In this document: positions 40,941 to 50,115 of the stretch, in pieces | Position numbering within the stretch: position 1 is the first letter of the stretch | How the letters are laid out: each line of letters opens with the position of its first letter | From: Myxococcales bacterium | GTDB lineage: Bacteria; Myxococcota_A; Polyangia; Polyangiales; Houyiibacteriaceae | Length of the DNA stretch: 64,000 bases | Direction: 5' to 3' | Assembly: GCA_029863605.1 (NCBI GenBank) | Contig: JAOTVB010000004.1 | Span: forward strand, 124,001 to 188,000 | The notes under the pieces: generated by a model | The model's database searches: none | Seen by the model: only the letters and a program-made list of their open reading frames with translations | Told to the model about the DNA's origin: nothing | Translations under genes and position numbers: made by a program

Positions 40941-41600
40941 ATGCGCAACTTCTCTCTCGTATCGTTTTGTGGCCTTCTTCTCATAACCGTCGCGTGCGGT
41001 AGCAGCACGTCCGAGTCGAACGGTGAGATCAATAGCCAGGAAGACGTTCAACGCCTTTTCGAGGCCGTGGTGCCTGATCTGGTGGAGGCGTTCACCGAGC
41101 TGGCCAGTCAACTGTCCTTCGCGACGGCGTCGTCGTCGAGCACGGAGAAGCAAGCCAATGGCACCGCGTCCGTGCAATGCCCCGGCGGGGGAGTCTTGAA
41201 CGTGGACCTCGTCACGGGGGAAGCGACGCTCACCGATTGTTCCGCCGGAGGCGTGACAATCTCCGCACAGCTGCAGCTGTTCGTCACACCCTTCCCTCCA
41301 TCTTCGTATGAAGCGTTCTTCAACGGAACATTGATGGTTAGTGGCAGCTTCACCGGAACGGTCGTGGTCAACCAGGCGTTTATTCAGTGGACCGACCCCG
41401 CCACCGTGGAAAACACGTTCTGGCAGGTCACGGTGACCGTCAATGACGAAACCTTCACCGTGTTGAGCACTGACTCCGGCGGCAACGGTAACTGCCCGCC
41501 GGTCGATGTGCCGGTCGGCTCCGTCAACTTTGGCGGCGACTGTGATGACAGCGCAGACTGCGAAGGCGGTTTGCCTTGCATTGACTGCATTTGCATCTGA
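40941..41600 (+). CDS. Putative lipoprotein with Cys-rich C-terminus
   Basis: 219 residues from ATG 40941, preceded by a strong GGGGAGGAATT. The signal peptide ends in ITVAC with Cys as the lipidation site. The mature protein is Ser/Thr-rich with beta-prone segments and ends in a Cys cluster (CDDSADCEGGLPCIDCICI), the kind often seen in secreted myxobacterial proteins. A perfect TTGACA at 40890 may be the -35 of its promoter. No family is recognised. Confidence 0.78.
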   Translation: MRNFSLVSFCGLLLITVACGSSTSESNGEINSQEDVQRLFEAVVPDLVEAFTELASQLSFATASSSSTEKQANGTASVQCPGGGVLNVDLVTGEATLTDCSAGGVTISAQLQLFVTPFPPSSYEAFFNGTLMVSGSFTGTVVVNQAFIQWTDPATVENTFWQVTVTVNDETFTVLSTDSGGNGNCPPVDVPVGSVNFGGDCDDSADCEGGLPCIDCICI

Positions 41601-41621
41601 CAAATGATGATAGAAGAGCCC

Positions 41622-42023
41622 ATGGAGCGTACTAACGACACCCATAGCCTCGCCATCGGCTACGTCCTCTGGATCTTCGGCTTCATGGGCGCGCACCGGT
41701 TTTATTACGGTAAACCGGTGTCGGGCACGATCTGGTTCTTCACCGGGGGGCTGCTCCTCATCGGCTGGGTCGTCGACCTGTTCTTGATGCCGTCACTCGA
41801 GCGCTCGGCGGACGTCCGATTCGAGGAGGGCCGGTACAGTTACAACGTCGCCTGGGTCCTCCTCACCTTCCTTGGCGCCCTCGGCCTCCATCGTCTGTAC
41901 ATCGGGAAGATCTGGACGGCCGTCCTCTACTTCTTCACCGGCGGCCTTCTCTTCATCGGCGTCCTCTACGACTTCTGGACGCTGAACGACCAGATCGACG
42001 AAGTGAATCTCAGCCGGCGCTAG
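41622..42023 (+). CDS. Duplicated TM2-domain membrane protein
   Basis: 133 residues. Two TM2 domains follow one another: IFGFMGAHRFYYGKPVSGTIWFF and FLGALGLHRLYIGKIWTAVLYFF, each with the family's G-x-H-R-F/L-Y pattern and a paired hydrophobic helix ending in GGLLxIG and a D. ATG 41622 follows AGAAGAG; ATG 41604 immediately after the previous stop is possible. TM2 proteins are membrane proteins of unclear role. The duplication yields four transmembrane helices. Confidence 0.85.
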   Translation: MERTNDTHSLAIGYVLWIFGFMGAHRFYYGKPVSGTIWFFTGGLLLIGWVVDLFLMPSLERSADVRFEEGRYSYNVAWVLLTFLGALGLHRLYIGKIWTAVLYFFTGGLLFIGVLYDFWTLNDQIDEVNLSRR

Positions 42024-42030
42024 CGTCATA

Positions 42031-42066
42031 GGCACTGCCACAGGCGCTGACATTGCCACGGGCACC
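42031..42066. repeat. Hexamer-periodic degenerate repeat tract
   Basis: Six consecutive hexamers follow the TM2 gene: GGCACT, GCCACA, GGCGCT, GACATT, GCCACG, GGCACC. They look like diverged copies of one unit near GGCACT. It is the longest of several similar tracts in this window. Confidence 0.4.
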
Positions 42067-42186
42067 GAACTGTGAATCCACGCGGTCGGTTGTGGTTGTT
42101 GACTCACGGTCTTGGATCTCGGATCCCTGATTCCGGGCGATTCTCGCCGCGGTGAGGTTGGCCCGCTCCTTGCAGCGGTACCGAGC

Positions 42187-42948
42187 ATGCGGATCACGCT
42201 CGTACTGGGACTCATGTTGGTCTCCGGGTGCATCGCGTACGTACACTCGCCGCCGGGACGCAGCTTTCCGCTCGAGACCTCCAAAGCGCTCTACAAACGC
42301 GAAACCGGGATCCAGCTCGAGGCGGGTGGTGGTGTCGGCGCTGACGTAGGTCTTCCGGGGTTCAACTTGCGGGTTCGTCACGGAATCGTCGATAAGCTCG
42401 ATGGGAGCTTCGAGCTTGGCTACCTGCGCATCAAGACCGACGGTCCGAATCTCGCGAACTCGGATCGGAACCTCGTCACCGGTCGCCTGGGCGTCAAATA
42501 CGAGATCATCAAGCACATCGCGGTGACTGCAGGCGTGGCCGGGGGCGCATGGGCTGGCGGCACCTTCGTCAGCCCTGACGTTTCGTTGATTTTGGCGTGG
42601 GAGAACCCCTACGTCGTGCCGTTCGTCGACGGTGGTGGCTACACCAGTCATCCGCTTGGTGAAAAACCCGTGAGGATCGTCGAGGACTTTTTTCGCGGCA
42701 ACAGTGAGGTCTTCCGGGTCGCGCCGGTTTTCACGTATGGCTGGACGGCGGGGTTCGGATTGCGGATTCCGCTCGTGCGCAACACGGAGAACGCGACCGC
42801 GCCCGCGATCGTTCTTGGCACCCGCTTCCGCGGCGCGATCTACGAGATCCAGGAAGAATTCGGCCGCTTGCTAAGACTCGATAGGCAGCTCTACTGGTAC
42901 GGCTCGTTCGGTTTCGAGTACGTGTTCGCGCCCCGGCGCTCTCGCTAG
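42187..42948 (+). CDS. Lipoprotein with outer-membrane barrel-like body
   Basis: 253 residues from ATG 42187 with lipobox LVSGC (Cys15). The mature part has alternating Gly and aromatic strands (FNLRVRHGIVDKLDGSFELGYLRIK, LVTGRLGVKYEIIKHIAVTAGVAGG) and ends in a C-terminal aromatic strand (YGSFGFEYVF), suggesting a beta-barrel or sheet. The reading open from 42112 lacks a signal peptide. It is convergent with recN. Function unknown. Confidence 0.76.
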   Translation: MRITLVLGLMLVSGCIAYVHSPPGRSFPLETSKALYKRETGIQLEAGGGVGADVGLPGFNLRVRHGIVDKLDGSFELGYLRIKTDGPNLANSDRNLVTGRLGVKYEIIKHIAVTAGVAGGAWAGGTFVSPDVSLILAWENPYVVPFVDGGGYTSHPLGEKPVRIVEDFFRGNSEVFRVAPVFTYGWTAGFGLRIPLVRNTENATAPAIVLGTRFRGAIYEIQEEFGRLLRLDRQLYWYGSFGFEYVFAPRRSR

Positions 42949-42974
42949 CACTGGCTTGGCACTCACAGACTGGA

Positions 42975-44672
42975 TCAGGCGTTCGCGCCTTGGAGCAACT
43001 GCTCCGCTGCGGCCCTCGCCTGCTCGGTCACCTGAACCCCGCCCAACATTCGTGCGATCTCCTCCAGTCGCTCGGTGTCCGAGAGCAACCGAATGTCGCT
43101 CTTCGTTCTTTCGCCGACCACCTCTTTGTGCACGCGATAGTGGGCGTCTGCGTAGACCGAGATCTGCGGCAGGTGAGTGATGCACAGCACCTGGCTGTGC
43201 TGGGCGACGTCGTGGATCTTACGGCCGATCACCTCGGCGACTGCGCCGCCGACCCCGGCATCGACCTCATCGAAGACGTAGAGGCTTGCAGGGCCGAGGC
43301 CGGCGAGCACGCGTTTGATCGCCAACATCGAGCGGGAGAGCTCGCCACCGCTCGCGATCTTGCGAAGCGGCTTGGCCTCCTCGCCTCGGTTTGGCGCGAT
43401 CAGCAGCTCGGCGCGGTCGATCCCGCTCGGCGTAAGACGGGCACCTTCGACTTGAAGCTCTCGCGGGCCGCCTTCGAGCGCAGCGAGCTCGACGGTGACC
43501 TTCGCCTCGCCCATGCCGAGCGACGCCAGCTCTTGGCTGATCGCTTTGCTCAGCCGTTTTGCCGCCGCCTGCCGCTTCTTCCTTAGAGAGAGGGCCGCCG
43601 TGGTCGCACGCGCCAATGTTTCGTCGTACTCGCGCTGGGCACCATCGACACGCTCCTCGTAACGCTCGAGGGAATCGAGCTCGGTCCTGGCCTGGTCGCG
43701 GTGAGCGATGACCTCGGCTCGCTTTCCACCATACTTTCGCTTGATGCGCTGGAGCTGGTCGAGCTGCTCTTCGAGCTGAGCCAAGCGCCGGGGGTCGAAG
43801 GAGAGGTCGCGCGCGTAGCGACCGAGCTCCGACGCGGCGTCCTCGAGTTGGACCAGCGCATCCTTGATCTGGTCGGCGATCGCAGCGAGCGCCGGATCAA
43901 ACCGCGATGCTTGCTGCACCGACGTTGCGATGCGGGAGAGCGACCCGCAAATCGCATCGTCCTCGGCGTAGAGTTGGGCTTCGGCTTCCCCTGCGGCGCT
44001 CCCGAGATGCTCCGCGTGCCGAAGCCGCTCGCGTTCGCGGAAGAGCGCATCTTCTTTGTCGAGCACGTCGGCAACGGCGTCGATCTCCCCGATCTGAAAC
44101 CGAAGCAGGTCCTCTCGGTCGGCGCGGCCACGTTCTTCGGAGACGACCTCTTCGAGCCGGGCTGCCACCTCGACCAACATGGTATGAGCGGCGCCGACCT
44201 CTTCGAGCAACCGCCCGTGATCGCCGAAGGCGTCGAGATACGTGAGATGTTGTCGCGGGTCCGCGAGCGAGTGGAACTCGTGCTGCGAGGAGATGTCCGC
44301 GAGGCCTTTCGTGACCTCTCGAAGCTGGCCAAGGGTCGCGAGCCTGCCGTTGATGTAAGCGCGTGTTCGGCCTGACGCATTGACCACCCGCCGCACGATC
44401 AGCTCGCCCTCGGTTTCGAGGCCCTGTTCCCGGAGAGTGTTGAGCGCGCCGAGGTCACCGGAGACGTCGAAGAGAGCCTCCACCTCAGCCGCCTCCGCGT
44501 CGGTTCGGACCACCTCAGGGCGCCCTCGAGCCCCAAGCACCAACTGCAGGGCATCGACCAGGATCGACTTTCCGGCGCCGGTCTCTCCGGTGACGATATT
44601 GAGCCCGGCGTCGAGGTCGACTTCGAGCTCCTCGATGATCGCGAAGTTCCGGACGCGCAGACACGTCAACAC
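42975..44672 (-). CDS. recN: DNA repair protein RecN
   Basis: 565-residue SMC-like ATPase for double-strand break repair. Walker A is VTGETGAGKSILVDALQLVLG, the central part is a long coiled coil (two helices rich in Glu/Arg), and the C-terminal region has LMLAIKRVLAG-type segments, YVFDEVDAGVGGAVAEVIG, and LCITHLPQISVYAD. GTG 44672 is preferred because the conserved start LTCLRVRNFAIIEEL follows at once; the frame opens at 44723. It ends convergently with the lipoprotein gene. Confidence 0.96.
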   Translation of the reverse strand: MLTCLRVRNFAIIEELEVDLDAGLNIVTGETGAGKSILVDALQLVLGARGRPEVVRTDAEAAEVEALFDVSGDLGALNTLREQGLETEGELIVRRVVNASGRTRAYINGRLATLGQLREVTKGLADISSQHEFHSLADPRQHLTYLDAFGDHGRLLEEVGAAHTMLVEVAARLEEVVSEERGRADREDLLRFQIGEIDAVADVLDKEDALFRERERLRHAEHLGSAAGEAEAQLYAEDDAICGSLSRIATSVQQASRFDPALAAIADQIKDALVQLEDAASELGRYARDLSFDPRRLAQLEEQLDQLQRIKRKYGGKRAEVIAHRDQARTELDSLERYEERVDGAQREYDETLARATTAALSLRKKRQAAAKRLSKAISQELASLGMGEAKVTVELAALEGGPRELQVEGARLTPSGIDRAELLIAPNRGEEAKPLRKIASGGELSRSMLAIKRVLAGLGPASLYVFDEVDAGVGGAVAEVIGRKIHDVAQHSQVLCITHLPQISVYADAHYRVHKEVVGERTKSDIRLLSDTERLEEIARMLGGVQVTEQARAAAEQLLQGANA

Positions 44673-44684
44673 GAGCAGGCCTCT

Positions 44685-44720
44685 AGCACAGGCGTTGCGT
44701 GGGCGCTGCACAAGCGCTAG
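44685..44720. repeat. Hexamer-periodic degenerate tract between recN and alaS
   Basis: AGCACA, GGCGTT, GCGTGG, GCGCTG, CACAAG, CGCTAG follow each other in register in the divergent recN-alaS intergenic. They are more diverged than the tract at 42031 and could be chance in GC-rich DNA. Confidence 0.25.
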
Positions 44721-44732
44721 CAATCGAGACGA

Positions 44733-47396
44733 ATGGCATCGTCATCCGAAATTCGCGAATCCTTTCTGCGTTTCTTCGAGGACCGCGAGCATGAACGAGT
44801 GGCTTCGGGCCCGTTGGTGCCGCCGAACGATCCGACGCTCATGTTCGCAAACGCCGGCATGGTCCAGTTCAAAGACGTTTTCACCGGTAAAGACGAGCGC
44901 GCCTACAGCCGCGCAACATCCTCGCAGAAGTGCATTCGCATCAGCGGAAAGCACAACGACCTCGAAAACGTCGGTGTGACTGCGAGACACCACACGTTCT
45001 TCGAGATGCTCGGCAACTTCTCGTTTGGCGACTACTTCAAGCGCGAGGCCATTCAGTACGCTTGGGACTATTTCATCGACACGCTGGCGCTCGAGCCGGA
45101 ACGGATGGTGGTCACCGTCTTCGGCGGCGAGAAAGGCCTCGCGCCAGCCGACGAAGAGGCTTCGAAGATCTGGGCCGACGTGACCGGCTTCTCGAAAGAC
45201 CGCATCATACGCTGCGGCGCGAAGGACAACTTCTGGCAGATGGGGGACACCGGTCCGTGCGGACCCTGCTCGGAGATCCATTACTGCCTCGGCCTCGACG
45301 ACGTCGATCCACGGACGTTTGGCGAGGAGCCGGCTCCCGACGGCCGAGGTTGGTTCGAGCTTTGGAACCTGGTGTTCATGCAATTTGACCGACACGCCGA
45401 GGGCAAAATGGTGTCGCTCCCTGCGCCGTCCATCGATACGGGCGCTGGCCTCGAGCGCATTGCCGTGGTCTCCCAGGGCGTGCTCAGCAACTACGACACC
45501 GATCTCCTCCGGCCGGTCGTCGATCTAGCCTCGGAGATCTCCGGCAAACGCTATCGGTCGAGCCAGTCGGACGACGACATCAGCATGCGCGTCATCGCCG
45601 ACCATGCGCGAACCACCGCCTTCTTGATTTCTGAAGGTGTTTTCCCCGATAAGGACGGCCGAGCGTACGTCCTTCGACGCGTCATGAGACGCGCGATTCG
45701 GCACGGTCATCGCTTGGGGATAGGCGAGCCCTTCCTGCACCACTGCGCACTTCGCGTCGTCGACAACATGGGTGCGGTATATCCACAGCTCATCGAGCGT
45801 CGCGCGCTCATCGACGAGATCGCCTCACAGGAGGAGCAACGGTTCCGCCGCACGCTCGACAGGGGCCTCCAACTCATCGACGACAATCGCGAGTGGATCA
45901 AGACGGATCGCGCGCGGTCCCTACCTGGTGAGGTGGCCTTCCGTCTTTACGACACCTACGGTTTCCCGGTCGATCTTCAGGAAGTCATCGGTCAGGAGCA
46001 AGGCTTCGAGGTCGATCACGCTGGCTTCGCTAAGGAGCTAGAAAACGCTCGCGCACGAAGTCAGGGCTCCAAGGTTGGCGGTAGCGCGGTGGCCGATGTC
46101 TATCCGACCGTGGCGGCGCAGGTTGGAACGGTCGAGTTCCACGGCTACGACGCTGAGAGCGAGCGGAGCGAGCTGCTCGCACTCATTTCCGAGGGGGGTG
46201 TCGTTTCTAAGCTCGACGCCGGGCAAGTCGGCGAGGTCATCACCCGAGTTACGCCGTTCTATCCAGAGCAAGGGGGTCAGGTCGGAGATCGTGGCCAGAT
46301 CGAGCTCGATGGATCGCTTTTCGAGGTCGAGGACACCCAGAAACCCGTGGACGGTCTCATCGTGCATCGCGGCCGTGTCGCGTCCGGATCTTTCACGCCG
46401 AACGTCGAGGTCGACCTGAGCGTCGATCACGCGGCAAGGAGTGCGACACGTCGCAACCACAGCGCCACGCATTTGCTTCACTGGGCGCTTCGGCAAGTCA
46501 TCGGCCCGACGGCTGCTCAGAAGGGCTCGCTCGTCGGTCCAGACCGACTCCGCTTCGACTACAGTGGAACGCGACCGCTGGAGCCCACCGAAATCACGGC
46601 GATCGAAAACCTGGTGAACCGCGAGATCCTAGAGAACACCAAAATCACGACCGAAGTCCTGCCGATGGATGAAGCCAAGTCGCGGGGCGCGATCGGTATA
46701 TTCGAGGAGAAGTATGGGAACGTCGTCCGAATGCTGCGGATAGGTCCGTCCCTCGAGCTTTGCGGTGGAACCCATGCCGGCCGCACGGGAGACATCGGGC
46801 TCTTCAAAGTCTTGTCCGAAACCGGCCTTGCCGCCGGCGTCCGACGAATCGAGGCGACGACGGGGCTCAACGCGCTTGCTCACCTCCGCGAGGTCGAATC
46901 CGAGCTCACAGGTGCGGCGTCGCTACTCAAAGCGCCGGCGCAACAGCTCCGCGACCGCGTTGGGCGGCTCATCGAGCAACAAAAAAAGGCTCAACGCGAG
47001 ATCGATCGCCTTAACCGATCGATCATGTCGGGGGGGAGCGAGGATCTCTCGGCGGCAGCGCGAAAAGTCGATGGGGCTAGCGTTCTTGGAGCGATCGTTG
47101 AAATCGGGGATGCCGGGACGCTTCGTGAGATGGCCGACCAGTTGCGCGACAAGCTTGCGCCTGCAGTCGTTCTCTTGGGCTCGCCCAGCAAGGATCGCAA
47201 GAAAGCTCTGCTCGTGTGCAGCGTGTCCAAGGGCCTCACCGATCGCTTTCGTGCAGGTGACATCGTCAAAGCCGCGGCCGCGATCGTCGGTGGCAACGGG
47301 GGAGGGCGCTCAGACTTCGCGCAGGCGGGCGGTCCCGACCCGAGCCGCCTCAAAGAGGCCGTCGCGAAGGTCTACGAGCTCGTGGGAGCCCTCTAG
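44733..47396 (+). CDS. alaS: Alanyl-tRNA synthetase
   Basis: 887 residues, close to the usual length. The N-terminal catalytic domain has RESFLRFFEDREHERVAS and PTLMFANAGMVQFKDVF. The editing domain carries NHSATHLLHWAL (HxxxH) and the C-terminal zinc-site Cys/His pair in ELCGGTHAGRTGDIG. The C-terminal domain contains an oligomerising coiled coil (QQLRDRVGRLIEQQKKAQREI) and GGNGGGRSDFAQAGG. ATG 44733. It charges tRNA-Ala in the cytoplasm and is followed directly by the HCCA-isomerase-like gene. Confidence 0.98.
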   Translation: MASSSEIRESFLRFFEDREHERVASGPLVPPNDPTLMFANAGMVQFKDVFTGKDERAYSRATSSQKCIRISGKHNDLENVGVTARHHTFFEMLGNFSFGDYFKREAIQYAWDYFIDTLALEPERMVVTVFGGEKGLAPADEEASKIWADVTGFSKDRIIRCGAKDNFWQMGDTGPCGPCSEIHYCLGLDDVDPRTFGEEPAPDGRGWFELWNLVFMQFDRHAEGKMVSLPAPSIDTGAGLERIAVVSQGVLSNYDTDLLRPVVDLASEISGKRYRSSQSDDDISMRVIADHARTTAFLISEGVFPDKDGRAYVLRRVMRRAIRHGHRLGIGEPFLHHCALRVVDNMGAVYPQLIERRALIDEIASQEEQRFRRTLDRGLQLIDDNREWIKTDRARSLPGEVAFRLYDTYGFPVDLQEVIGQEQGFEVDHAGFAKELENARARSQGSKVGGSAVADVYPTVAAQVGTVEFHGYDAESERSELLALISEGGVVSKLDAGQVGEVITRVTPFYPEQGGQVGDRGQIELDGSLFEVEDTQKPVDGLIVHRGRVASGSFTPNVEVDLSVDHAARSATRRNHSATHLLHWALRQVIGPTAAQKGSLVGPDRLRFDYSGTRPLEPTEITAIENLVNREILENTKITTEVLPMDEAKSRGAIGIFEEKYGNVVRMLRIGPSLELCGGTHAGRTGDIGLFKVLSETGLAAGVRRIEATTGLNALAHLREVESELTGAASLLKAPAQQLRDRVGRLIEQQKKAQREIDRLNRSIMSGGSEDLSAAARKVDGASVLGAIVEIGDAGTLREMADQLRDKLAPAVVLLGSPSKDRKKALLVCSVSKGLTDRFRAGDIVKAAAAIVGGNGGGRSDFAQAGGPDPSRLKEAVAKVYELVGAL

Positions 47397-48686
47397 GTGA
47401 CGGTGAAGTCCCAAGTCATCGGCTCGGGGATCAATTCGTATCTGAGTCTCCGCCGCACCAAGTATCCTCTGCACAGCATCGGCCGACTCCTTCGTGGGGG
47501 TCGGCGTCGAGTCCGGTTCTATTACCGAGCCGACGATCCCTACAGTCATCTGCTTGCCCAGGTCATGCCGCGGTTCGCGAGCATGTATGGGCTGGACGTT
47601 GCGGTCGTTCCGGTTGCAGAATCCGGTCTAGGCGCGCGTCCGGCGCCGGACATGCTCGCCGAGCACGCCATGCGTGACGCGGCTTTGTTGGCCGAATGCT
47701 ACGGGCTCGATTTCCCTGCACGCCCCGAGCGTCCCCCCGAGGATCGAATTCGACGTGCACATGCGGTCCTTCTCGAGCAGCGGCCGAGCGCAGAGCAGGT
47801 CGAGGTTGCGCGACGCGTCGGGGCGGCGGTCTGGGGCGACGATGGAGCCGCTCTCGCAAGCCTCGTCGAGCAGTACGGCGCCGTCTCGGGTGAATCGGTG
47901 GGCCCGCTCTTGGAGCGTAACTTCGCTGAGCTGCAACGTGCTGGCCACTATCAGCCAGGCATGTTGAGTTACGGCGGCGACTGGTATTGGGGCATCGATC
48001 GGCTTTCCTACCTCGAGAGACGATTACACCAAGAGGGGCTCGACGGTGATCTCGGCCTTGCCGCCGGCGACGTCCCGAGTCTCGCGAGGATGCTCCGCTC
48101 GGGCGAAGAGAAGCCGCGCCTTCGGGTGTTCATTTCGTTTCGGAGCCCTTACTCGTATCTCTCACTGCCACAGCTGCGGGATATGCGCGATAACGGACTG
48201 ATCGACCTCGAGCTTCGGCCGGTGCTTCCGATGGTCATGCGCGGGCTGCAGGTGCCGCGCGCCAAGCGGCTCTACATCGTGCACGACGCGAAACGGGAAG
48301 CCGGCCGCTTGGGGATTCCATTCGGCCGGATCTGCGATCCGCTCGGCAAAGGGATCGGCCACTGCTTCGCCGTCTTCTATCGCTGTGCGGTTCCCAAGGG
48401 GCTCGAGCTGGAATTCGCGCTGTCCGCTCTTCAAGGGAGTTGGTCGGAGGCGCGGGACATCGCATCGATCTCGGATCTGGTTCATCTCGCCGAGCGCGTC
48501 GGCATCGGCGAGGCAGAGGTCAGAGAAGCTCTCGCCGACGACAGCTGGAAGGAGAAGGCGACCGCCAACCGTGAAACCTTGACTCATCTCGGTCTATGGG
48601 GGGTGCCATCGATGCAGATCGGCTCGTATTCGACGTGGGGTCAGGACCGACTGCCCCTAATTCGTGCGGCGCTCGCAGGATCCTAG
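47397..48686 (+). CDS. Tandem DsbA-like/HCCA isomerase-type protein
   Basis: 429 residues made of two thioredoxin-fold DSBA-like modules of the 2-hydroxychromene-2-carboxylate isomerase (GST-kappa) type. The first starts RFYYRADDPYSHLLAQV (about residue 40), the second RVFISFRSPYSYLSLPQL (about residue 240). The second has the usual SPYSYL; the first has DDPYSH. No CxxC is present, so it is not a disulfide oxidase. The C-terminal part ends GVPSMQIGSYSTWGQDRL, typical of the family. GTG 47397 directly abuts the alaS stop. One enzyme containing both modules is unusual; the substrate is unknown. Confidence 0.83.
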   Translation: MTVKSQVIGSGINSYLSLRRTKYPLHSIGRLLRGGRRRVRFYYRADDPYSHLLAQVMPRFASMYGLDVAVVPVAESGLGARPAPDMLAEHAMRDAALLAECYGLDFPARPERPPEDRIRRAHAVLLEQRPSAEQVEVARRVGAAVWGDDGAALASLVEQYGAVSGESVGPLLERNFAELQRAGHYQPGMLSYGGDWYWGIDRLSYLERRLHQEGLDGDLGLAAGDVPSLARMLRSGEEKPRLRVFISFRSPYSYLSLPQLRDMRDNGLIDLELRPVLPMVMRGLQVPRAKRLYIVHDAKREAGRLGIPFGRICDPLGKGIGHCFAVFYRCAVPKGLELEFALSALQGSWSEARDIASISDLVHLAERVGIGEAEVREALADDSWKEKATANRETLTHLGLWGVPSMQIGSYSTWGQDRLPLIRAALAGS

Positions 48687-48753
48687 CCGACATGTAGGTC
48701 TCTTTCTCGGTGAAAGACTTTACGAGACGCCGATTTCCTGTGACATTTGTTAC

Positions 48754-49224
48754 GTGGCCGTCTCCGAAGAGAAGCTCTCTGAGCTCGAAGAAGCCCTTGC
48801 CGAGCTAGGGAAGGACGACGACGAGGTTTCAGCGGTTCTTCGCCGTTTTGAAGGAGGCGAGCCAGCGGACTTGGCGGCGGTCGATGGCGAGCTAGACGGC
48901 CTCGCCGACGGCGCCAGCATTGCCCCGATCCTGAGGGAAGCATCGAGCGTCGACGCTCAAGACCGGCAGCATTCGGAGCCGGCGCACGAGGCGTGGGATG
49001 GCGAGAATACGGAGGTAGAGATCATCGATCCCTCCGACGACTTCGTGTTGCTGGTCGACGAGGACGATCTCGAGGAGCTCGAAAGAGCGGCCGTCGAGGT
49101 TCCCAACGTTACCGTGCCACCACCACTACCTGGCCAAAAGGTGGCGCAAAAAGAAGATGACGAGGAAGACGAAGGCTTCTTCAAGAAACTCTTCGGGTCA
49201 CGTCGAAGCAGCAACCGTCCCTGA
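48754..49224 (+). CDS. Acidic protein with basic C-terminal tail, function unknown
   Basis: About 156 residues from GTG 48754 (frame open from 48664). It is strongly acidic with helical Glu-rich segments (SEEKLSELEEALAELG, DEDDLEELERAAVEV), a short Pro loop (TVPPPLPGQ) and a C-terminal basic aromatic end (EGFFKKLFGSRRSSNR) that could bind a membrane or nucleic acid. No domain is recognised and the start is uncertain because no good ribosome-binding site is seen. Confidence 0.6.
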   Translation: MAVSEEKLSELEEALAELGKDDDEVSAVLRRFEGGEPADLAAVDGELDGLADGASIAPILREASSVDAQDRQHSEPAHEAWDGENTEVEIIDPSDDFVLLVDEDDLEELERAAVEVPNVTVPPPLPGQKVAQKEDDEEDEGFFKKLFGSRRSSNRP

Positions 49225-49290
49225 ACGCCGCCATCGGCTAGACGGCCTGCGGCCTCAGTTTGTCCCGCCTCACCGCCCTCACACTATCGC

Positions 49291-49983
49291 CTAAAAATAG
49301 AACGTTCCGCCGAATGTGAGGAGTGCGCCGCCGGAGGTGTCGGAGGAGCGCGGGCCGTCGAGGAACTCGGGCCGCGGATCGTTGTCGATCCGGTGTCGCA
49401 ACACGCCCCTCACGTCGGTATTGAGCGCGAATCCGGGAGCGAGTCGGAACTCGAGACCCACGCCTGCTTGACCACCCGCATGCGTCATGTTGCGAACCTC
49501 GTTGAAGGATTCCTTCTTGCCAAAGGACAGTCCCGCACCGAGCAGCACGTAGAACTGCACCTTGCTCTTTGGATTGACGAAGAACAGGAAGTTCGTCGTC
49601 ACGGGGACTTCTCTGCGGAAGTCCCCATCGTAGTCGTTGCCTGCGAAGTAGCCGGAGCCGAGGTCGATTCCGAAGTGGGGGGCAGGTCGAAAGCGAAGGG
49701 CGCCATCGAACCCACCCATTCTGACGCTCGGCCCGAACGTGCCCGCGACGTCGAAGTGGAGGCCGACCTTTCGCTCACGATCCTTGGGCGGCGCCTCCTT
49801 CACGACCCGAGCGGGTGCGGCTGCTTTCTGCCGCACGACGACCACGGTGGGCGGCTTGGTCCTTACGACGACTTGTGACGATGAATCACTTGGCGGGGAA
49901 ACGATGACGTCGGCTTGGGCCGTCGCGACGGTGGTCAGGACGGCGGCTAACGCGAGCACGGGAAGAAAGACGAGTCGGTGCAT
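49291..49983 (-). CDS. Outer-membrane beta-barrel-like protein
   Basis: 230 residues with a clear signal peptide (MHRLVFLPVLALAAVLTTVA then AQA). A basic Val-rich linker (VVVRTKPPTVVVVRQK) precedes a barrel-like domain with alternating residues and aromatic-ended strands, ending GGALLTFGGTFYF, a C-terminal Phe signature for outer-membrane insertion. Blocks such as VGLHFDVAGTFGPSVRMGGFDGALRFRP fit small porin-like barrels. Function unknown. Confidence 0.82.
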   Translation of the reverse strand: MHRLVFLPVLALAAVLTTVATAQADVIVSPPSDSSSQVVVRTKPPTVVVVRQKAAAPARVVKEAPPKDRERKVGLHFDVAGTFGPSVRMGGFDGALRFRPAPHFGIDLGSGYFAGNDYDGDFRREVPVTTNFLFFVNPKSKVQFYVLLGAGLSFGKKESFNEVRNMTHAGGQAGVGLEFRLAPGFALNTDVRGVLRHRIDNDPRPEFLDGPRSSDTSGGALLTFGGTFYF

Positions 49984-50115
49984 GGCTACCTCTTTCAGCT
50001 TCTACGAGGCAGGCGCCGCAAACATTCACCCCGTAAAGCGACTTCGTCGCCACGGGGCGGGGCCCCTCCTGGCCCGTTGGGTTGGGAATGCTGGTGATCT
50101 GGGGGTAGCTGGGCG

